Shown here: positions 17,291 to 24,999 of the stretch, one piece after another
How positions within the stretch are numbered: position 1 is the first letter of the stretch
Layout: each line of letters begins with the position of its first letter
DNA from: CAVUBL01 sp963739795
GTDB taxonomy: Bacteria > Acidobacteriota > Thermoanaerobaculia > Multivoradales > DATKCC01
Reading direction: 5' to 3'
Length of the DNA: 64,000 nt
Assembly: GCA_963739795.1 (NCBI GenBank)
Contig: CAVUBL010000005.1
Span: 19,199-83,198, forward strand
Translations under genes and position numbers: made by a program
Notes under the pieces: model-generated
Databases searched by the model: none
What the model was told of the DNA's origin: nothing
Seen by the model: only the letters and a program-made list of their open reading frames with translations

Positions 17291-17358
17291 GAGGTCAGTC
17301 TACCGCGCAGGGTAGCGCAGCGTTTTCGCAGGAGGTCGCCCTCGGGCCGCGAGCTGTG

Positions 17359-19977
17359 TCACTGCAACTCGAGAAGCCGAGTCCGGAGGTCGTCGGCGCT
17401 CTGGGGACGGCGGCGCGGCGAGGGGCTGAGCGCACGCTTCAGGACGTCGGCGAGCCCGGCGGGGCCGTTGCCCCGCGGGCCGGCGAGGTCGGGGAGGCGG
17501 GGACGGCGCAGCCGGCGGCCGGTCTCCTCGTCGTTCGCGCCCAGAAACGGGTGGCGTCCGGACATGGCCTCCCAGAGCACCACGGCCAGGCTCCAGAGGT
17601 CGTCCGGCGGACCGGGCCGCTCGTGGGCGAGCGCTTCCGGCGACATGTAGAGCGGCGTGCCGACGATCGCCCCGGCGCCGGTGACGGCGAGCTGAGTCAC
17701 GGTCTTGGCTTCCGAGAAGCTCCCCGCGTTCGGCAGGACGGTCCGGCCGCCCTCCGGCGGGTCCTCGGGGAGGCCCGACAGGATCCGGGCCAGCCCGAAG
17801 TCGAGGAGCTTGGGGGTTCCGTCGTCCGCGAAGCCGATGTTGCTCGGTTTGAGATCCCGGTGGAGGATCCCGGCACGGTGGATCCGCGCCAGGGCGCCGG
17901 CGAGGGCGATGCCCAGGTCGATCACCTCCGGCGCCGGCAGCGGCCCCCCGCCGATCCGCTCGTCCAGCGTGCCGCCCTCCAGCAGCTCGAGGATCAGGAA
18001 CGGCGTGCCGCGCCAGCTCTCGACAGCATAGATGGCGGCGAGGTTGGGGTGCGCGACGGCGGCCATCGCCCGCGCCTCGCGCCGCATTCTCATCGCCCGC
18101 CCGGGCTCTATGCGTGGCAGCGTCTTGATCGCCACGGCTCGATCCAGCCCCGTGTCCCGGCCCAGGTAGACGACGCCCATGCCGCCGGCTCCCAGCCGGC
18201 GCTCCAGCCGGTACTTGCCGGCGAGCAGGACGGGCGCGCTGGCTTCCACCAGCTCGCCTCCGCACTCCGGGCAGGCCCGGGTCGGTTCGGGATGGACGGC
18301 GCCGCAGGCGGAGCACTCGCGCGCCGGCCGTTCGCGCTCGCCCGGGCTCACCGCCTCCAGGGCTCGGGAGGCCGGCTTCCCACCGGCCAGGAAACGGTAC
18401 TCCAGGGGCGCCGCCGCGGACTCGGCGATGGCACGGAGCAGCGACAGGTCCTCCTTCGTGAACGGCAGCTCGCTCTTCTTCTCGCCCAGGGCGAGGACCG
18501 CCAGCGGGCGGCGGTCCGAGGCGAGGACCGGCACCAGGACCTCGAAGCCTCCGTCGGCCAGCCATTGGAGGTCTTCCTGCCGGAGGTCGTCGACCAGCGA
18601 GGGCAGTCTCGCCAGGTCGAGGACGAGGGGGGCCGGGCTCGCCACCACCAATTCCGCCAGGGGCGAGTCGCCGGGCAGCCGGCGCACGCTGGCCGCCAGG
18701 ACCGAGCGAAACTCGCCCCGCGAGCGTTCGAGGAGCAGCACGTCCTGGGTATGGAGGTGCAGGGCGCGGTCGATCTCGCCCACCAGCAGCCCGGCCCACT
18801 CCCCGGCATCCCTCGCCTGGTGGATCGAGCTCGCCAGCGCCGAGAGGATGCGCCGGGTGTCGAACTGGTCGCGGAAGAAGCGGCGGTCGAGGGCGCGCAG
18901 GATCGGCCCGCGCAGGCGCAGTGCGGCGAGGCCGGGGAGGGCCAGCAGGACCACCACCGCCGTTCCGGGGCCGGCGAGGACCTGAGCGATCGGCTCCTCG
19001 CGGCGCGAGTAGACGTAGACGGCCAGTGCGACGAAGGGCGCTGCGCTCAAGGCGGCCAGGGAGTACCGGGCCATGGCGTAGCGGATCGCCTTGCGGATGA
19101 CCAGCCGGACGTCGAGGACCCGGTGGACGAGCACAGAGTAGGCGGTGGTGAACGGGATCGAGAGCAGGAGGGGGTAGAAGATCAGGCCGCCGGCGAGCCG
19201 GGAGATCGGCCGCTCCATCAGCCGGGCAAAGGGAGGGATCAGGCTGTGCAGCAGCACTTCGAGAAAGAGCGGACCGATGCCGAGCACCAGCGCCGCGATG
19301 AAGAGGCGTGCTCTGCGCTGCTCTTCGAGGCGGGCGTGGCGGCTCTTCCAAACAATGAAGGGCAGGGCGCTGAGCGTCAGAAGCGAGAGGACCGCCGAGT
19401 ACGCTCCGGAGCCGCCGCGCGACAGGAACGTTGCCGCCGCCGAAAGCGGGGACGGGGCGCTGAGCCCCGGAGCGAGCTCCACGGCGAGAGTCGCGGCCAC
19501 CAAGACGAGCGCGGCCGCCAGCGCGATGCGTGTCATCCACCTCGCCGCCTCGGCGGCTCGTCCGAACGGCCGGGCGCGGGGAAAGCGCTCGGCGAACGAC
19601 CAGAAGAAGAACGGGAGGAACGCGTTGAGCTGGAGTGCTACCAGCGCGGAGAGGATGGACGACGGGATCTCTGGAAGGCGCGCGGCCCAGGCGAACGCCA
19701 GACGGTTCGAAAAGACCGCGGCGGTGACCAGGAAGACGCCGCTCAGAGCGACGGCCCGGGCGTCGCGTCGGCCGCCCAGGAGCAGCCAGGCGGCGGCACC
19801 TCCGAACACCAGCACCTGAACGAGGTCGATCCAGAGGGGGGGCGAGGTAGGGGGGCCGGTCGAGAGCAGACCGCCGGCCACGGCCCCGAGCAGGCCGGCG
19901 ACGGCCTTCAACGCCGCCACGGAAAGGACGATCCAGACCCAAAAGGGCGCTGAGCTCCCTCTCTCGACGGCGCGCAT
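17359..19977 (-). CDS. Membrane-anchored GAF/zinc-ribbon Ser/Thr protein kinase
   Basis: This 872-residue protein has an unusual order. About ten hydrophobic segments fill the first half (to about residue 380, in a 7TM-histidine-kinase-like arrangement with RRFFRDQFDTRR after the last segment), then comes a GAF-like domain. A zinc ribbon with two CxxC pairs (CSACGAVHPEPTRACPECGG) sits at about 553-575, and a Pkn-type kinase domain occupies the C-terminus. Kinase motifs are complete: GAGGMGVVYLG, VAIKTL, HRDLKPSN, DFGLA and GTPLYMSPE. Most bacterial STKs have the kinase domain N-terminal, so here sensing modules lead and the kinase is the output. The ATG at 19977 is preferred; a longer start at 20070 would overlap the next gene upstream. 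It precedes the FHA phosphatase. Confidence 0.88.
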   Translation of the reverse strand: MRAVERGSSAPFWVWIVLSVAALKAVAGLLGAVAGGLLSTGPPTSPPLWIDLVQVLVFGGAAAWLLLGGRRDARAVALSGVFLVTAAVFSNRLAFAWAARLPEIPSSILSALVALQLNAFLPFFFWSFAERFPRARPFGRAAEAARWMTRIALAAALVLVAATLAVELAPGLSAPSPLSAAATFLSRGGSGAYSAVLSLLTLSALPFIVWKSRHARLEEQRRARLFIAALVLGIGPLFLEVLLHSLIPPFARLMERPISRLAGGLIFYPLLLSIPFTTAYSVLVHRVLDVRLVIRKAIRYAMARYSLAALSAAPFVALAVYVYSRREEPIAQVLAGPGTAVVVLLALPGLAALRLRGPILRALDRRFFRDQFDTRRILSALASSIHQARDAGEWAGLLVGEIDRALHLHTQDVLLLERSRGEFRSVLAASVRRLPGDSPLAELVVASPAPLVLDLARLPSLVDDLRQEDLQWLADGGFEVLVPVLASDRRPLAVLALGEKKSELPFTKEDLSLLRAIAESAAAPLEYRFLAGGKPASRALEAVSPGERERPARECSACGAVHPEPTRACPECGGELVEASAPVLLAGKYRLERRLGAGGMGVVYLGRDTGLDRAVAIKTLPRIEPGRAMRMRREARAMAAVAHPNLAAIYAVESWRGTPFLILELLEGGTLDERIGGGPLPAPEVIDLGIALAGALARIHRAGILHRDLKPSNIGFADDGTPKLLDFGLARILSGLPEDPPEGGRTVLPNAGSFSEAKTVTQLAVTGAGAIVGTPLYMSPEALAHERPGPPDDLWSLAVVLWEAMSGRHPFLGANDEETGRRLRRPRLPDLAGPRGNGPAGLADVLKRALSPSPRRRPQSADDLRTRLLELQ

Positions 19978-20017
19978 CCCGGGCAGCCGGAGCCTCACTC
20001 GTGCCGGCCGACCGGTG

Positions 20018-20428
20018 TCAGCCCTTCGGCGGCGGACACCAGATACCCTCCCCGGCCGGCGAGACGCCACCGCCCTTGCCGGCCGACTCCTTGACGTTGT
20101 AGTGCGACTCGACCTTCTTGATCGCCTTCTCGACGTCGCCGACCTCGATCATGTGACGCCCGTTCGCGAGAGCCAGGCTGCCGGCGAGCTGGCCGATGGC
20201 GCGGACATAGTCGAGCACCCGTGGAGCGGCCTGGTCCCAGTGGGGCTCCTTCCCCCTGCTCACGACCTTGACGGCTTTCAAGATGGCCGGCCAGTAGTGC
20301 GCCCGGAGTGCGCGCAGGGCGGCTCGTGACACCCACTGCGGAGCTCCGCCCGCGCCCAGCGCATAGAAGTACTGGTCCATGATCTCGCCCGCCGTTTCGT
20401 GGATTCCCGGATCGGCAGTCTTCGCCAC
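20018..20428 (-). CDS. Small protein with a histone-fold-like C-terminal half
   Basis: This is a 136-residue, probably cytoplasmic protein of no family I can name. It starts with GTG at 20428, supported by a GGGAGG site six bases upstream. An alternative ATG at 20433 is in another frame. Residues of about 67-112 (VLDYVRAIGQLAGSLALANG, then RHMIEVGDVEKAIKKVESHY) follow the pattern of histone-fold helix 2, loop 2 and helix 3. The GR-x-x-I-x-x-x-D-V/I-x-x-A-I core is shared with archaeal histones. The preceding segment (YWPAILKAVKVVS) could supply helix 1. The tail is glycine/proline-rich. It lies 40 bases upstream of the membrane kinase gene and may share its transcript. The histone relation is a visual match only. 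Confidence 0.65.
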   Translation of the reverse strand: MAKTADPGIHETAGEIMDQYFYALGAGGAPQWVSRAALRALRAHYWPAILKAVKVVSRGKEPHWDQAAPRVLDYVRAIGQLAGSLALANGRHMIEVGDVEKAIKKVESHYNVKESAGKGGGVSPAGEGIWCPPPKG

Positions 20429-20796
20429 GGCATCCTCCCTCTCGACCGCGGGCCGGCACTCGATGAGAGACTCCTCCCGCCACGCGAGACCGGGCCCGCC
20501 CGGCCTCGTCGGCGCACGACGTCTTGGACTCCATTCCAGGGTGGATTGTAGCCGACGAAGTCTCGGAGTCGGCCCTCGCCGGACGTTTCGGAAACTGCGT
20601 TATCGGTTGACAAAAGTCGCCGGCGACGAACGTGACGTCGCCGGAGCTTCCGAAGCGTGCCGCGACCTATTCCAGCTCCGGCAGCTCACGCACGCAGGGC
20701 GCCGAGAATCACACGAGAGAAGGCCCAGAGAGGGGATCGAGCCGTGCGGGTGCGGCGCCGAGCCAGGCGGATGGCGAGCTCCTGGGAGGAGCGACT
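20429..20796. other. Intergenic region without a convincing gene
   Basis: This spacer of 368 bases separates two minus-strand genes. The only structure seen is a perfect 12-bp palindrome, GTCGCCGGCGAC, at 20616-20627, immediately after TTGACA at 20607-20612. Short frames here have no protein-like features. Confidence 0.5.
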
Positions 20797-21456
20797 CTAC
20801 TGCCGTGTCCCGGACCAGCTCGATGAACCTGGTGGCTCGTCGCAATAGCTCCACGTGCCCTGGAAGGAGCGCCAGTCGGGGGCAAACTCGAACCGCATTC
20901 GTCCCCAGTAAAAGGAGCCGTCGTACGGGGTCGCGCACCGGCGTCCCGAGGCCGGCTGCACCCACACGCCGTCGAGGGTCCTCCCGGACAGCGCCCCCGC
21001 GATGCGACTGGCGGCGGAGTAGGTGGCTCGGATTCGCTGACCCTGGGTGATCGGCCCGAACGTCATGGTGCCGTATGTGGTGGTCCAAGTGCCCTGGGGG
21101 ATTCCTCCCGCTTCGCCATCCGTGGAGCCGCGCTCGGCCAGGAATCGCCGGCAGGTGTCGTTGACGAGGCTCTGGCGGTCACATCCACACTGGATCCGGG
21201 TGTACTCGAAGCAGGAGGTGAAGCCGGTGCGGTCCCGGACTCCGAACAAGCAACACATTCCGGGGCCGCTCTGGGACGCCCAGTCTCCGGTCAGGGGGAC
21301 GAAGCTCCCGTCCGGCATCACGTAGTACGGGACGCCATCGACGTTGATCAGATCATGGACATAGGTCGGCTGCCAGGTGTTGTTGCGGCAAGGCGAGGCC
21401 GCGGCTGGGCCCACGCAGAGAGTGACGATGACCAGCAGGGAAACGACGCGTGACAT
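20797..21456 (-). CDS. Secreted cysteine-containing protein of unknown function
   Basis: This is a 219-residue protein with a signal peptide (MSRVVSLLVIVTLCVGPAAA). The mature part has 11 cysteines. The middle is CCLFGVRDRTGFTSCFEYTR, then QCGCDR. The last roughly 75 residues (LSGRTLDGVWVQPASGRRC, then FYWGRMRFEFAPDWRSFQGT and WSYCDE) resemble a small lipocalin-like or calycin-like beta domain that recurs in secreted bacterial proteins, often ending in WSYCDE-x-x-SW. The ATG at 21456 has an AGGAGG site. No enzyme motif is visible. It stands alone, with a 428-base spacer upstream. Confidence 0.75.
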   Translation of the reverse strand: MSRVVSLLVIVTLCVGPAAASPCRNNTWQPTYVHDLINVDGVPYYVMPDGSFVPLTGDWASQSGPGMCCLFGVRDRTGFTSCFEYTRIQCGCDRQSLVNDTCRRFLAERGSTDGEAGGIPQGTWTTTYGTMTFGPITQGQRIRATYSAASRIAGALSGRTLDGVWVQPASGRRCATPYDGSFYWGRMRFEFAPDWRSFQGTWSYCDEPPGSSSWSGTRQ

Positions 21457-21884
21457 GGAGCCTCCTCTCGAGAGTGCCGGCCTCGCTCGCCGCTACGGAG
21501 TGCGTCCGTCCCCGTGTCCCGGAAGTTCAGGACCGGGTCATGGCACGGCGGGAAACGCGCCCGACTGTGTTCGCGCCCTTCAGACCAGGGGAGGCTGGCA
21601 GATAGTAAGGGATGGGTCCTCGATCTGGCAAGGCTTCCACGAGACCTCGTTCCGCAAAGCGTGGCCCCGACCTGACAAGACGCCTGGAGACGGCGGAGGG
21701 AGCGGACACGGCCGAGACGGCCGAGACGTCTCCAAGCGCTCTTCAGCGGATGCCGGCTCGACCTCGATTGCCGCGAGATCGCGGACGGGCTGGTGTGGGA
21801 GCTTGACAGACCCCTCGTGCGGAACCAGAGAGACTCTGAGCCAACCTGGTATTCTGGGAAGCCCGTTCGAGCGCCCCGCGTGCC
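21457..21884. other. Divergent intergenic region, nothing recognisable
   Basis: This stretch of 428 bases lies between the divergent secreted-protein and phosphoesterase genes and presumably holds both promoters. A low-complexity GACGGCCGAGACGGCCGAGA stretch lies at 21710-21730. No gene, RNA or strong promoter is evident. Confidence 0.45.
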
Positions 21885-22385
21885 ATGCACGAGCTTGCCG
21901 TCCTCTCCGACACCCACGGCCTGCTCCGCCCCGAGGTCGTGCCGGCGCTCGCCGGCGTCCGGCGGATCGTCCACGCCGGCGACGTGGGCGATCCGGCGAT
22001 TCTCGACGCCCTCCGGGAGATCGCTCCGGTGACGGCGGTGCGGGGCAACGTCGATCGCGGAGCGTGGGCCGAGGAGCTGCCGGAGACGGCGGTGGTGGAG
22101 CTCCCCGGCGGCGCCTCGCTCTACGTGCTCCACGTCCTGGAGGAGCTCGACCTCGACCCCGTGGCCGCCGGCTTCAGCGCGGTGATCTCGGGCCACTCCC
22201 ACCGGCCGTCGATTTCCCGGAAGCGCGGGGTCTGGTACTTCAACCCGGGGAGCCTCGGCCCCCGGCGCTTCTCGCTGCCGGTGTCCTTCCTCCGCCTGCG
22301 CGTGCGGGGCGCGACGCTGCTCCCCGAGCTCGTCACTCTCGATCCGGCGACCGGCGAGTGGTCGGTGGAGGCTGCCCCGGCGTGA
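21885..22385 (+). CDS. YfcE/MJ0936-family metallophosphoesterase
   Basis: This is a 166-residue cytoplasmic phosphodiesterase. All family motifs are present in order: LSDTHG, HAGDVGD, VRGNVDRG (in place of GNCD), LHVLEE (where GH is usual), SGHSHRP and NPGSLGPRR. The divergence at the fourth motif (VLHV instead of LxHG) is mild. Relatives hydrolyse phosphodiesters such as bis-pNPP or 2',3'-cAMP using two metal ions; the physiological substrate is unknown. Its last 53 bases overlap, tail to tail, the end of the TetR gene on the other strand, so one transcript is antisense to the end of the other. Confidence 0.87.
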   Translation: MHELAVLSDTHGLLRPEVVPALAGVRRIVHAGDVGDPAILDALREIAPVTAVRGNVDRGAWAEELPETAVVELPGGASLYVLHVLEELDLDPVAAGFSAVISGHSHRPSISRKRGVWYFNPGSLGPRRFSLPVSFLRLRVRGATLLPELVTLDPATGEWSVEAAPA

Positions 22386-22947
22386 CCGCGCGCAGGCCGG
22401 AAACCGTCAGGCTGCCGGCGGCGAGGCGGCTCAGCATCTCGTTCATCCGGGCGGGCGGGTAGGGCATTCCGGCCTCGAGCCACCACTCGACCACCGCCAT
22501 CCAGGCTCCCGTCAGAAAGCACTCGGCGACCTCCGGGGCGACGGACCCCTCGCCGCGCGCCGGACCGCCCTCACCGAGGCGCTCGCGCCAGGCGTCGGCG
22601 ATTGAGCCCCGCAGGCGGTTCATGGCGGCCGGCAGCCCCTCCGTGCCGGCCAGGGAGCGGTAGAGGCCGTAGTTTTCGGCCAGGTGGGCGAAGAGGTGAA
22701 ACGGTCCGGTGGGGCAGGGATGCGCGGCGAGCCCGCGGCCGAAGTCGCCGAGCAGGAGTTGGTCCTTGTTGCGGAAGTGGGCGTAGAAGGTCGAGCGGCC
22801 GACGTCGGCCCGGTCGAGGATGTCCTGGACCGTGATGTCGTCGTAGTCACGCTCGCGGACGAGCTCCATCAGCGCCTCGGTCAAGAGCCGCTTCGTCCGC
22901 TCGACGCGGCGGTCGCGCGGGGCAACTGCCTCGTGGTCTCGGGTCAC
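22333..22947 (-). CDS. TetR-family transcriptional regulator
   Basis: This is a 204-residue repressor-type protein. The N-terminal helix-turn-helix is classical: RTKRLLTEALMELVRERDYD, then ITVQDILDRADVGRSTFYAH and FRNKDQLL. The rest is a helical ligand-binding domain. The GTG at 22947 is chosen because GAGGAG lies just upstream and the HTH begins soon after; the open frame extends to 23076, but those residues look non-coding. It diverges from the membrane-protein gene at 23097, with an inverted repeat between them, so it probably controls that gene and itself. The C-terminus (QPPPTTRRSPDRE) is encoded in the overlap with the phosphoesterase gene. Confidence 0.87.
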   Translation of the reverse strand: MTRDHEAVAPRDRRVERTKRLLTEALMELVRERDYDDITVQDILDRADVGRSTFYAHFRNKDQLLLGDFGRGLAAHPCPTGPFHLFAHLAENYGLYRSLAGTEGLPAAMNRLRGSIADAWRERLGEGGPARGEGSVAPEVAECFLTGAWMAVVEWWLEAGMPYPPARMNEMLSRLAAGSLTVSGLRAVTPGQPPPTTRRSPDRE

Positions 22948-22975
22948 TGGCGGCTCCTCGTTCGGGACATTGTTG

Positions 22976-22994
22976 CCGGTTTGTTCGGAACCGG
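22976..22994. promoter_or_regulatory. Candidate TetR operator
   Basis: CCGGTT-7 bases-AACCGG is a perfect inverted repeat 28 bases upstream of the TetR GTG, in the 149-base divergent spacer. Its position suits an autoregulatory operator. Confidence 0.4.
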
Positions 22995-23096
22995 ACACGA
23001 ACGTCGGTTTGGTTCTAGCTCCACACCTGTCGGTCAGTCTAGGCTCTTTGGAGCTCGTGTTCCATTCCGGATCCACCTGTCCCTGGAGGGTTCGCC

Positions 23097-23603
23097 ATGT
23101 TCCTGCTCCTCGCCGTCCTCCTCGCCGCCGCCGGCTTCGCCCACGGCGCCCTGGCCCGCTCGCCCCTCGCCAAGCGGGTCGAGCTCGCTCTCGTCTACCT
23201 CGTCGCGGGCTACTTCGGCTTGGTGATGCTGGGGATCGGGATCTTCTGCCTGGTGGCGCCCGAGCGTGCCGCGGCCATGTTGGGAGCGGATCCGGGCAAC
23301 CCGTTCGAGCTCTTCCTCGGATGGGCGTTCTGCGGCATGGCGGTAGCGGCGCTTCTCGCCGTGCGCCTCCGAGGCGTCTACCTAGTGGGGCCGATCGTCG
23401 CCTGGAGCCTCGACTTCTTGGGCGCCGTCCAGGTGCACTGGACCGAGTACAGCGCCGCCGGGCGCCTGACGCCCCGCTTCGCCGCCCTCATCGTCCTCGA
23501 GCACGCCGGCCCGCCGCTCCTGGCGATCGCCCTGGGAGTATGGCTGTGGCGGTGCGGGAAGGCGTCAGCGCATCCTCGGGAAGTAGAGAGGAAGAACCGG
23601 TAG
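23097..23603 (+). CDS. Small four-helix membrane protein (DUF6790-like)
   Basis: This is a 168-residue inner-membrane protein with four to five hydrophobic segments: the N-terminal one, VELALVYLVAGYFGLVMLGI, WAFCGMAVAALLAV, YLVGPIVAWSLDFL and a C-terminal one. The spacing of the segments and the loop FLVAPERAAAMLGADPGNPF are reminiscent of DUF6790 proteins, whose function is unknown. The ATG at 23097 has a GGAGGG site. It is transcribed away from the TetR gene and is the likely regulated target. Confidence 0.75.
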   Translation: MFLLLAVLLAAAGFAHGALARSPLAKRVELALVYLVAGYFGLVMLGIGIFCLVAPERAAAMLGADPGNPFELFLGWAFCGMAVAALLAVRLRGVYLVGPIVAWSLDFLGAVQVHWTEYSAAGRLTPRFAALIVLEHAGPPLLAIALGVWLWRCGKASAHPREVERKNR

Positions 23604-23683
23604 CGCCGGAGCCGGGAGCACAGCCGCGAGCGGGTGTCCTCGAGTGCGGCTCGTCCACGTTCGCGCCGGCGGCGCTTCGAGGA

Positions 23684-24031
23684 CTATGAGCCGGCGAACC
23701 CGAGGACGGCCTTCAAGGAGCGCTCGACGACGGCCAGCTCCTCCGGCGTCAGACGGGTGAGTGGACCGTCGCCGATGCGGTGCCGGTCCAGCGTTCGGGG
23801 CTGGTCGACCATCACCTGGCAGGGTCGGCGCAAGCGGTCCCGCGCCGGCAGGGTGACCCGGAGGTGGCGAACGTCTCGGCGGAGCTGACTTGTGAGGGGA
23901 AGCACCACGACCGTGTCGGTGAGTGGGGACGAGAGCACGTCGTTCTGCATCACCAGCACCGGGCGCACCTTGCCGACCTCGGCACCTCGGTTGGGGTTGA
24001 GATTCGCGACCCAGACTTCACCGCGACGCAT
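23684..24031 (-). CDS. mazF: MazF/PemK-type endoribonuclease toxin
   Basis: This is a 115-residue toxin with the MazF signature MRRGEVWVANLNPNRGAEVG, then KVRPVLVMQND. A central VVVLPLTSQ strand and the C-terminal RIGDGPLTRLTPEELAVVER segment follow. MazF enzymes cut mRNA at short sites and are neutralised by a cognate antitoxin. The ATG at 24031 follows the antitoxin stop by three bases, the usual operon arrangement with the antitoxin first. It is the first gene of a cluster of toxin-antitoxin-type genes running to 28.5 kb. Confidence 0.9.
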   Translation of the reverse strand: MRRGEVWVANLNPNRGAEVGKVRPVLVMQNDVLSSPLTDTVVVLPLTSQLRRDVRHLRVTLPARDRLRRPCQVMVDQPRTLDRHRIGDGPLTRLTPEELAVVERSLKAVLGFAGS

Positions 24032-24034
24032 CCG

Positions 24035-24352
24035 CTACTCCCACCAGGGCTCGGAGTCCGAGTCTGCCGAGCTGGAAGCCGGCCCCTCGGCGACCTCCAT
24101 CGCCTCGTTCTCGAGCGGCAAGAGCTCGTCGGCCACGTTGAGGGCCTCGGGCGCCCCCTTGAGCCGCCTCGCCTCCTCGGCGATCTCCGCGAGGAACCTC
24201 GCCTTCTCCCGCTCCTCGACGAGCTTGGCGATCGCTTCTCGCGCGAGATCGGAGCGGCTGGTGCCGGCCGTCTCGGCCTCTTGCTCGAGGCGTCGCTCCA
24301 GGTCTTCGGGAAGTCTCAGGCTCAGAGTACGCATCGCATTCTCCAGTGTCAT
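24035..24352 (-). CDS. Ribbon-helix-helix antitoxin (MazE partner)
   Basis: This is a 105-residue antitoxin. The N-terminal RHH strand and helices read MRTLSLRLPEDLERRLEQEA, then TSRSDLAREAIAKLVEE, and the acidic tail ending in SADSDSEPWWE would bind and block MazF. Two starts are possible: ATG at 24334 with GGAG seven bases upstream, or ATG at 24352, which lies only four bases after a TACGAT -10-like box and would make a leaderless message. The gene overlaps the 5' conserved region of the divergent DUF4160 gene's upstream DNA, so the two share a promoter region of a few dozen bases. Confidence 0.85.
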   Translation of the reverse strand: MTLENAMRTLSLRLPEDLERRLEQEAETAGTSRSDLAREAIAKLVEEREKARFLAEIAEEARRLKGAPEALNVADELLPLENEAMEVAEGPASSSADSDSEPWWE

Positions 24353-24412
24353 GCAGATCGTACTACAGGTTGGCCGCACAGCCCTCCGGAGTTCTATGGG
24401 ATCCTGATCTAT

Positions 24413-24634
24413 ATGTACTTCGTGGACCACGCTCCACCTCACTTCCACGCACTCTACGGCCGATACGACGCAGAGGTCGAGATCTCGACTGGCGCTGTAC
24501 TCAGGGGGAAGCTGCCGGCGCGGGCCGAGCGCCTCGTGCGGGAATGGAGTGAGGCCTACCGGCGTGAGCTCGAAGAGAACTGGAATCGGGCAAGGGCGCA
24601 CCAACTACTGAACCTCATCCCTCCGCTGGAGTAG
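24413..24634 (+). CDS. DUF4160 protein, 5' end apparently damaged
   Basis: DUF4160 homology is unmistakable (FYGILIYMYFVDHAPPHFHA, then LPARAERLVREWSEAYRREL and NLIPPLE). DUF4160 proteins normally start MPxISxFYG. Here the matching codons from about 24386 (PEFYGIL) have no ATG, GTG or TTG in front of them. The first in-frame ATG is at 24413, which would drop about ten conserved residues and has no ribosome site. The gene is therefore either inactivated or uses a non-standard start. It is followed five bases later by a DUF2442 gene; the pair is often proposed to be a type II toxin-antitoxin system, with the function not established. Confidence 0.6.
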   Translation: MYFVDHAPPHFHALYGRYDAEVEISTGAVLRGKLPARAERLVREWSEAYRRELEENWNRARAHQLLNLIPPLE

Positions 24635-24639
24635 TCACC

Positions 24640-24999
24640 ATGCGAGACGAGATCCTTCATATCGTGAGCGCCGAGGTGGTCGGCGACTTCATGCTGCGGC
24701 TGGAGTTTGACGATCACACTCGGAAGACGGTTGACGTCCGCCCCATTCTCGAAGGCCCCGTCTTCGAGCCCCTTCAGGACGCGGCCTACTTCGCGCGTGT
24801 GGTGCTCGATCCGGTCTGTGGCACGGTGGTCTGGCCCAACGGTGCCGACTTCGCCCCCGAAGCGCTCTACGACCTCCCGGCTGAGGACATGGAGAGGAGA
24901 GCGAGTTCGTCTTCTACTTACTGCCAGTCCATGGGCAGAATACGGCGGGTGAGTCGAATTCACTTCCCTCGAGGATCTGAGAGCCAGTGGTCAAGCTAA
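24640..24999 (+). CDS. DUF2442 protein (partner of DUF4160)
   Basis: This is a 119-residue protein whose first 88 residues are a DUF2442 domain (HIVSAEVVGDFMLRLEFDD, RPILEGPVFEPLQD and TVVWPNGADFAPEALYD). DUF2442 proteins are usually about 85-100 residues. The serine-rich tail here (ASSSSTYCQSMGRIRRVSRI) looks like read-through into DNA of a different origin. The last 13 bases overlap the broken FRG gene. A second, intact DUF4160-DUF2442 pair lies at 26346-26932, and the two DUF2442 proteins share the TVVWPNGADF core. Confidence 0.8.
   Translation: MRDEILHIVSAEVVGDFMLRLEFDDHTRKTVDVRPILEGPVFEPLQDAAYFARVVLDPVCGTVVWPNGADFAPEALYDLPAEDMERRASSSSTYCQSMGRIRRVSRIHFPRGSESQWSS

Noticed and set aside
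17263..19953. Long plus-strand frame opposite the kinase gene
   Set aside because: Mirror of the kinase reading frame in GC-rich DNA; the kinase motifs on the minus strand are complete.
20607..20627. TTGACA followed by a palindrome as a plus-strand promoter
   Set aside because: No -10 box at the right distance and no plus-strand gene downstream.
21612..21806. Plus-strand frame of 64 codons in the 428-base gap
   Set aside because: Low-complexity Ala/Glu/Thr repeats caused by the GACGGCCGAGACGG stretch; no ribosome site or homologous motif.
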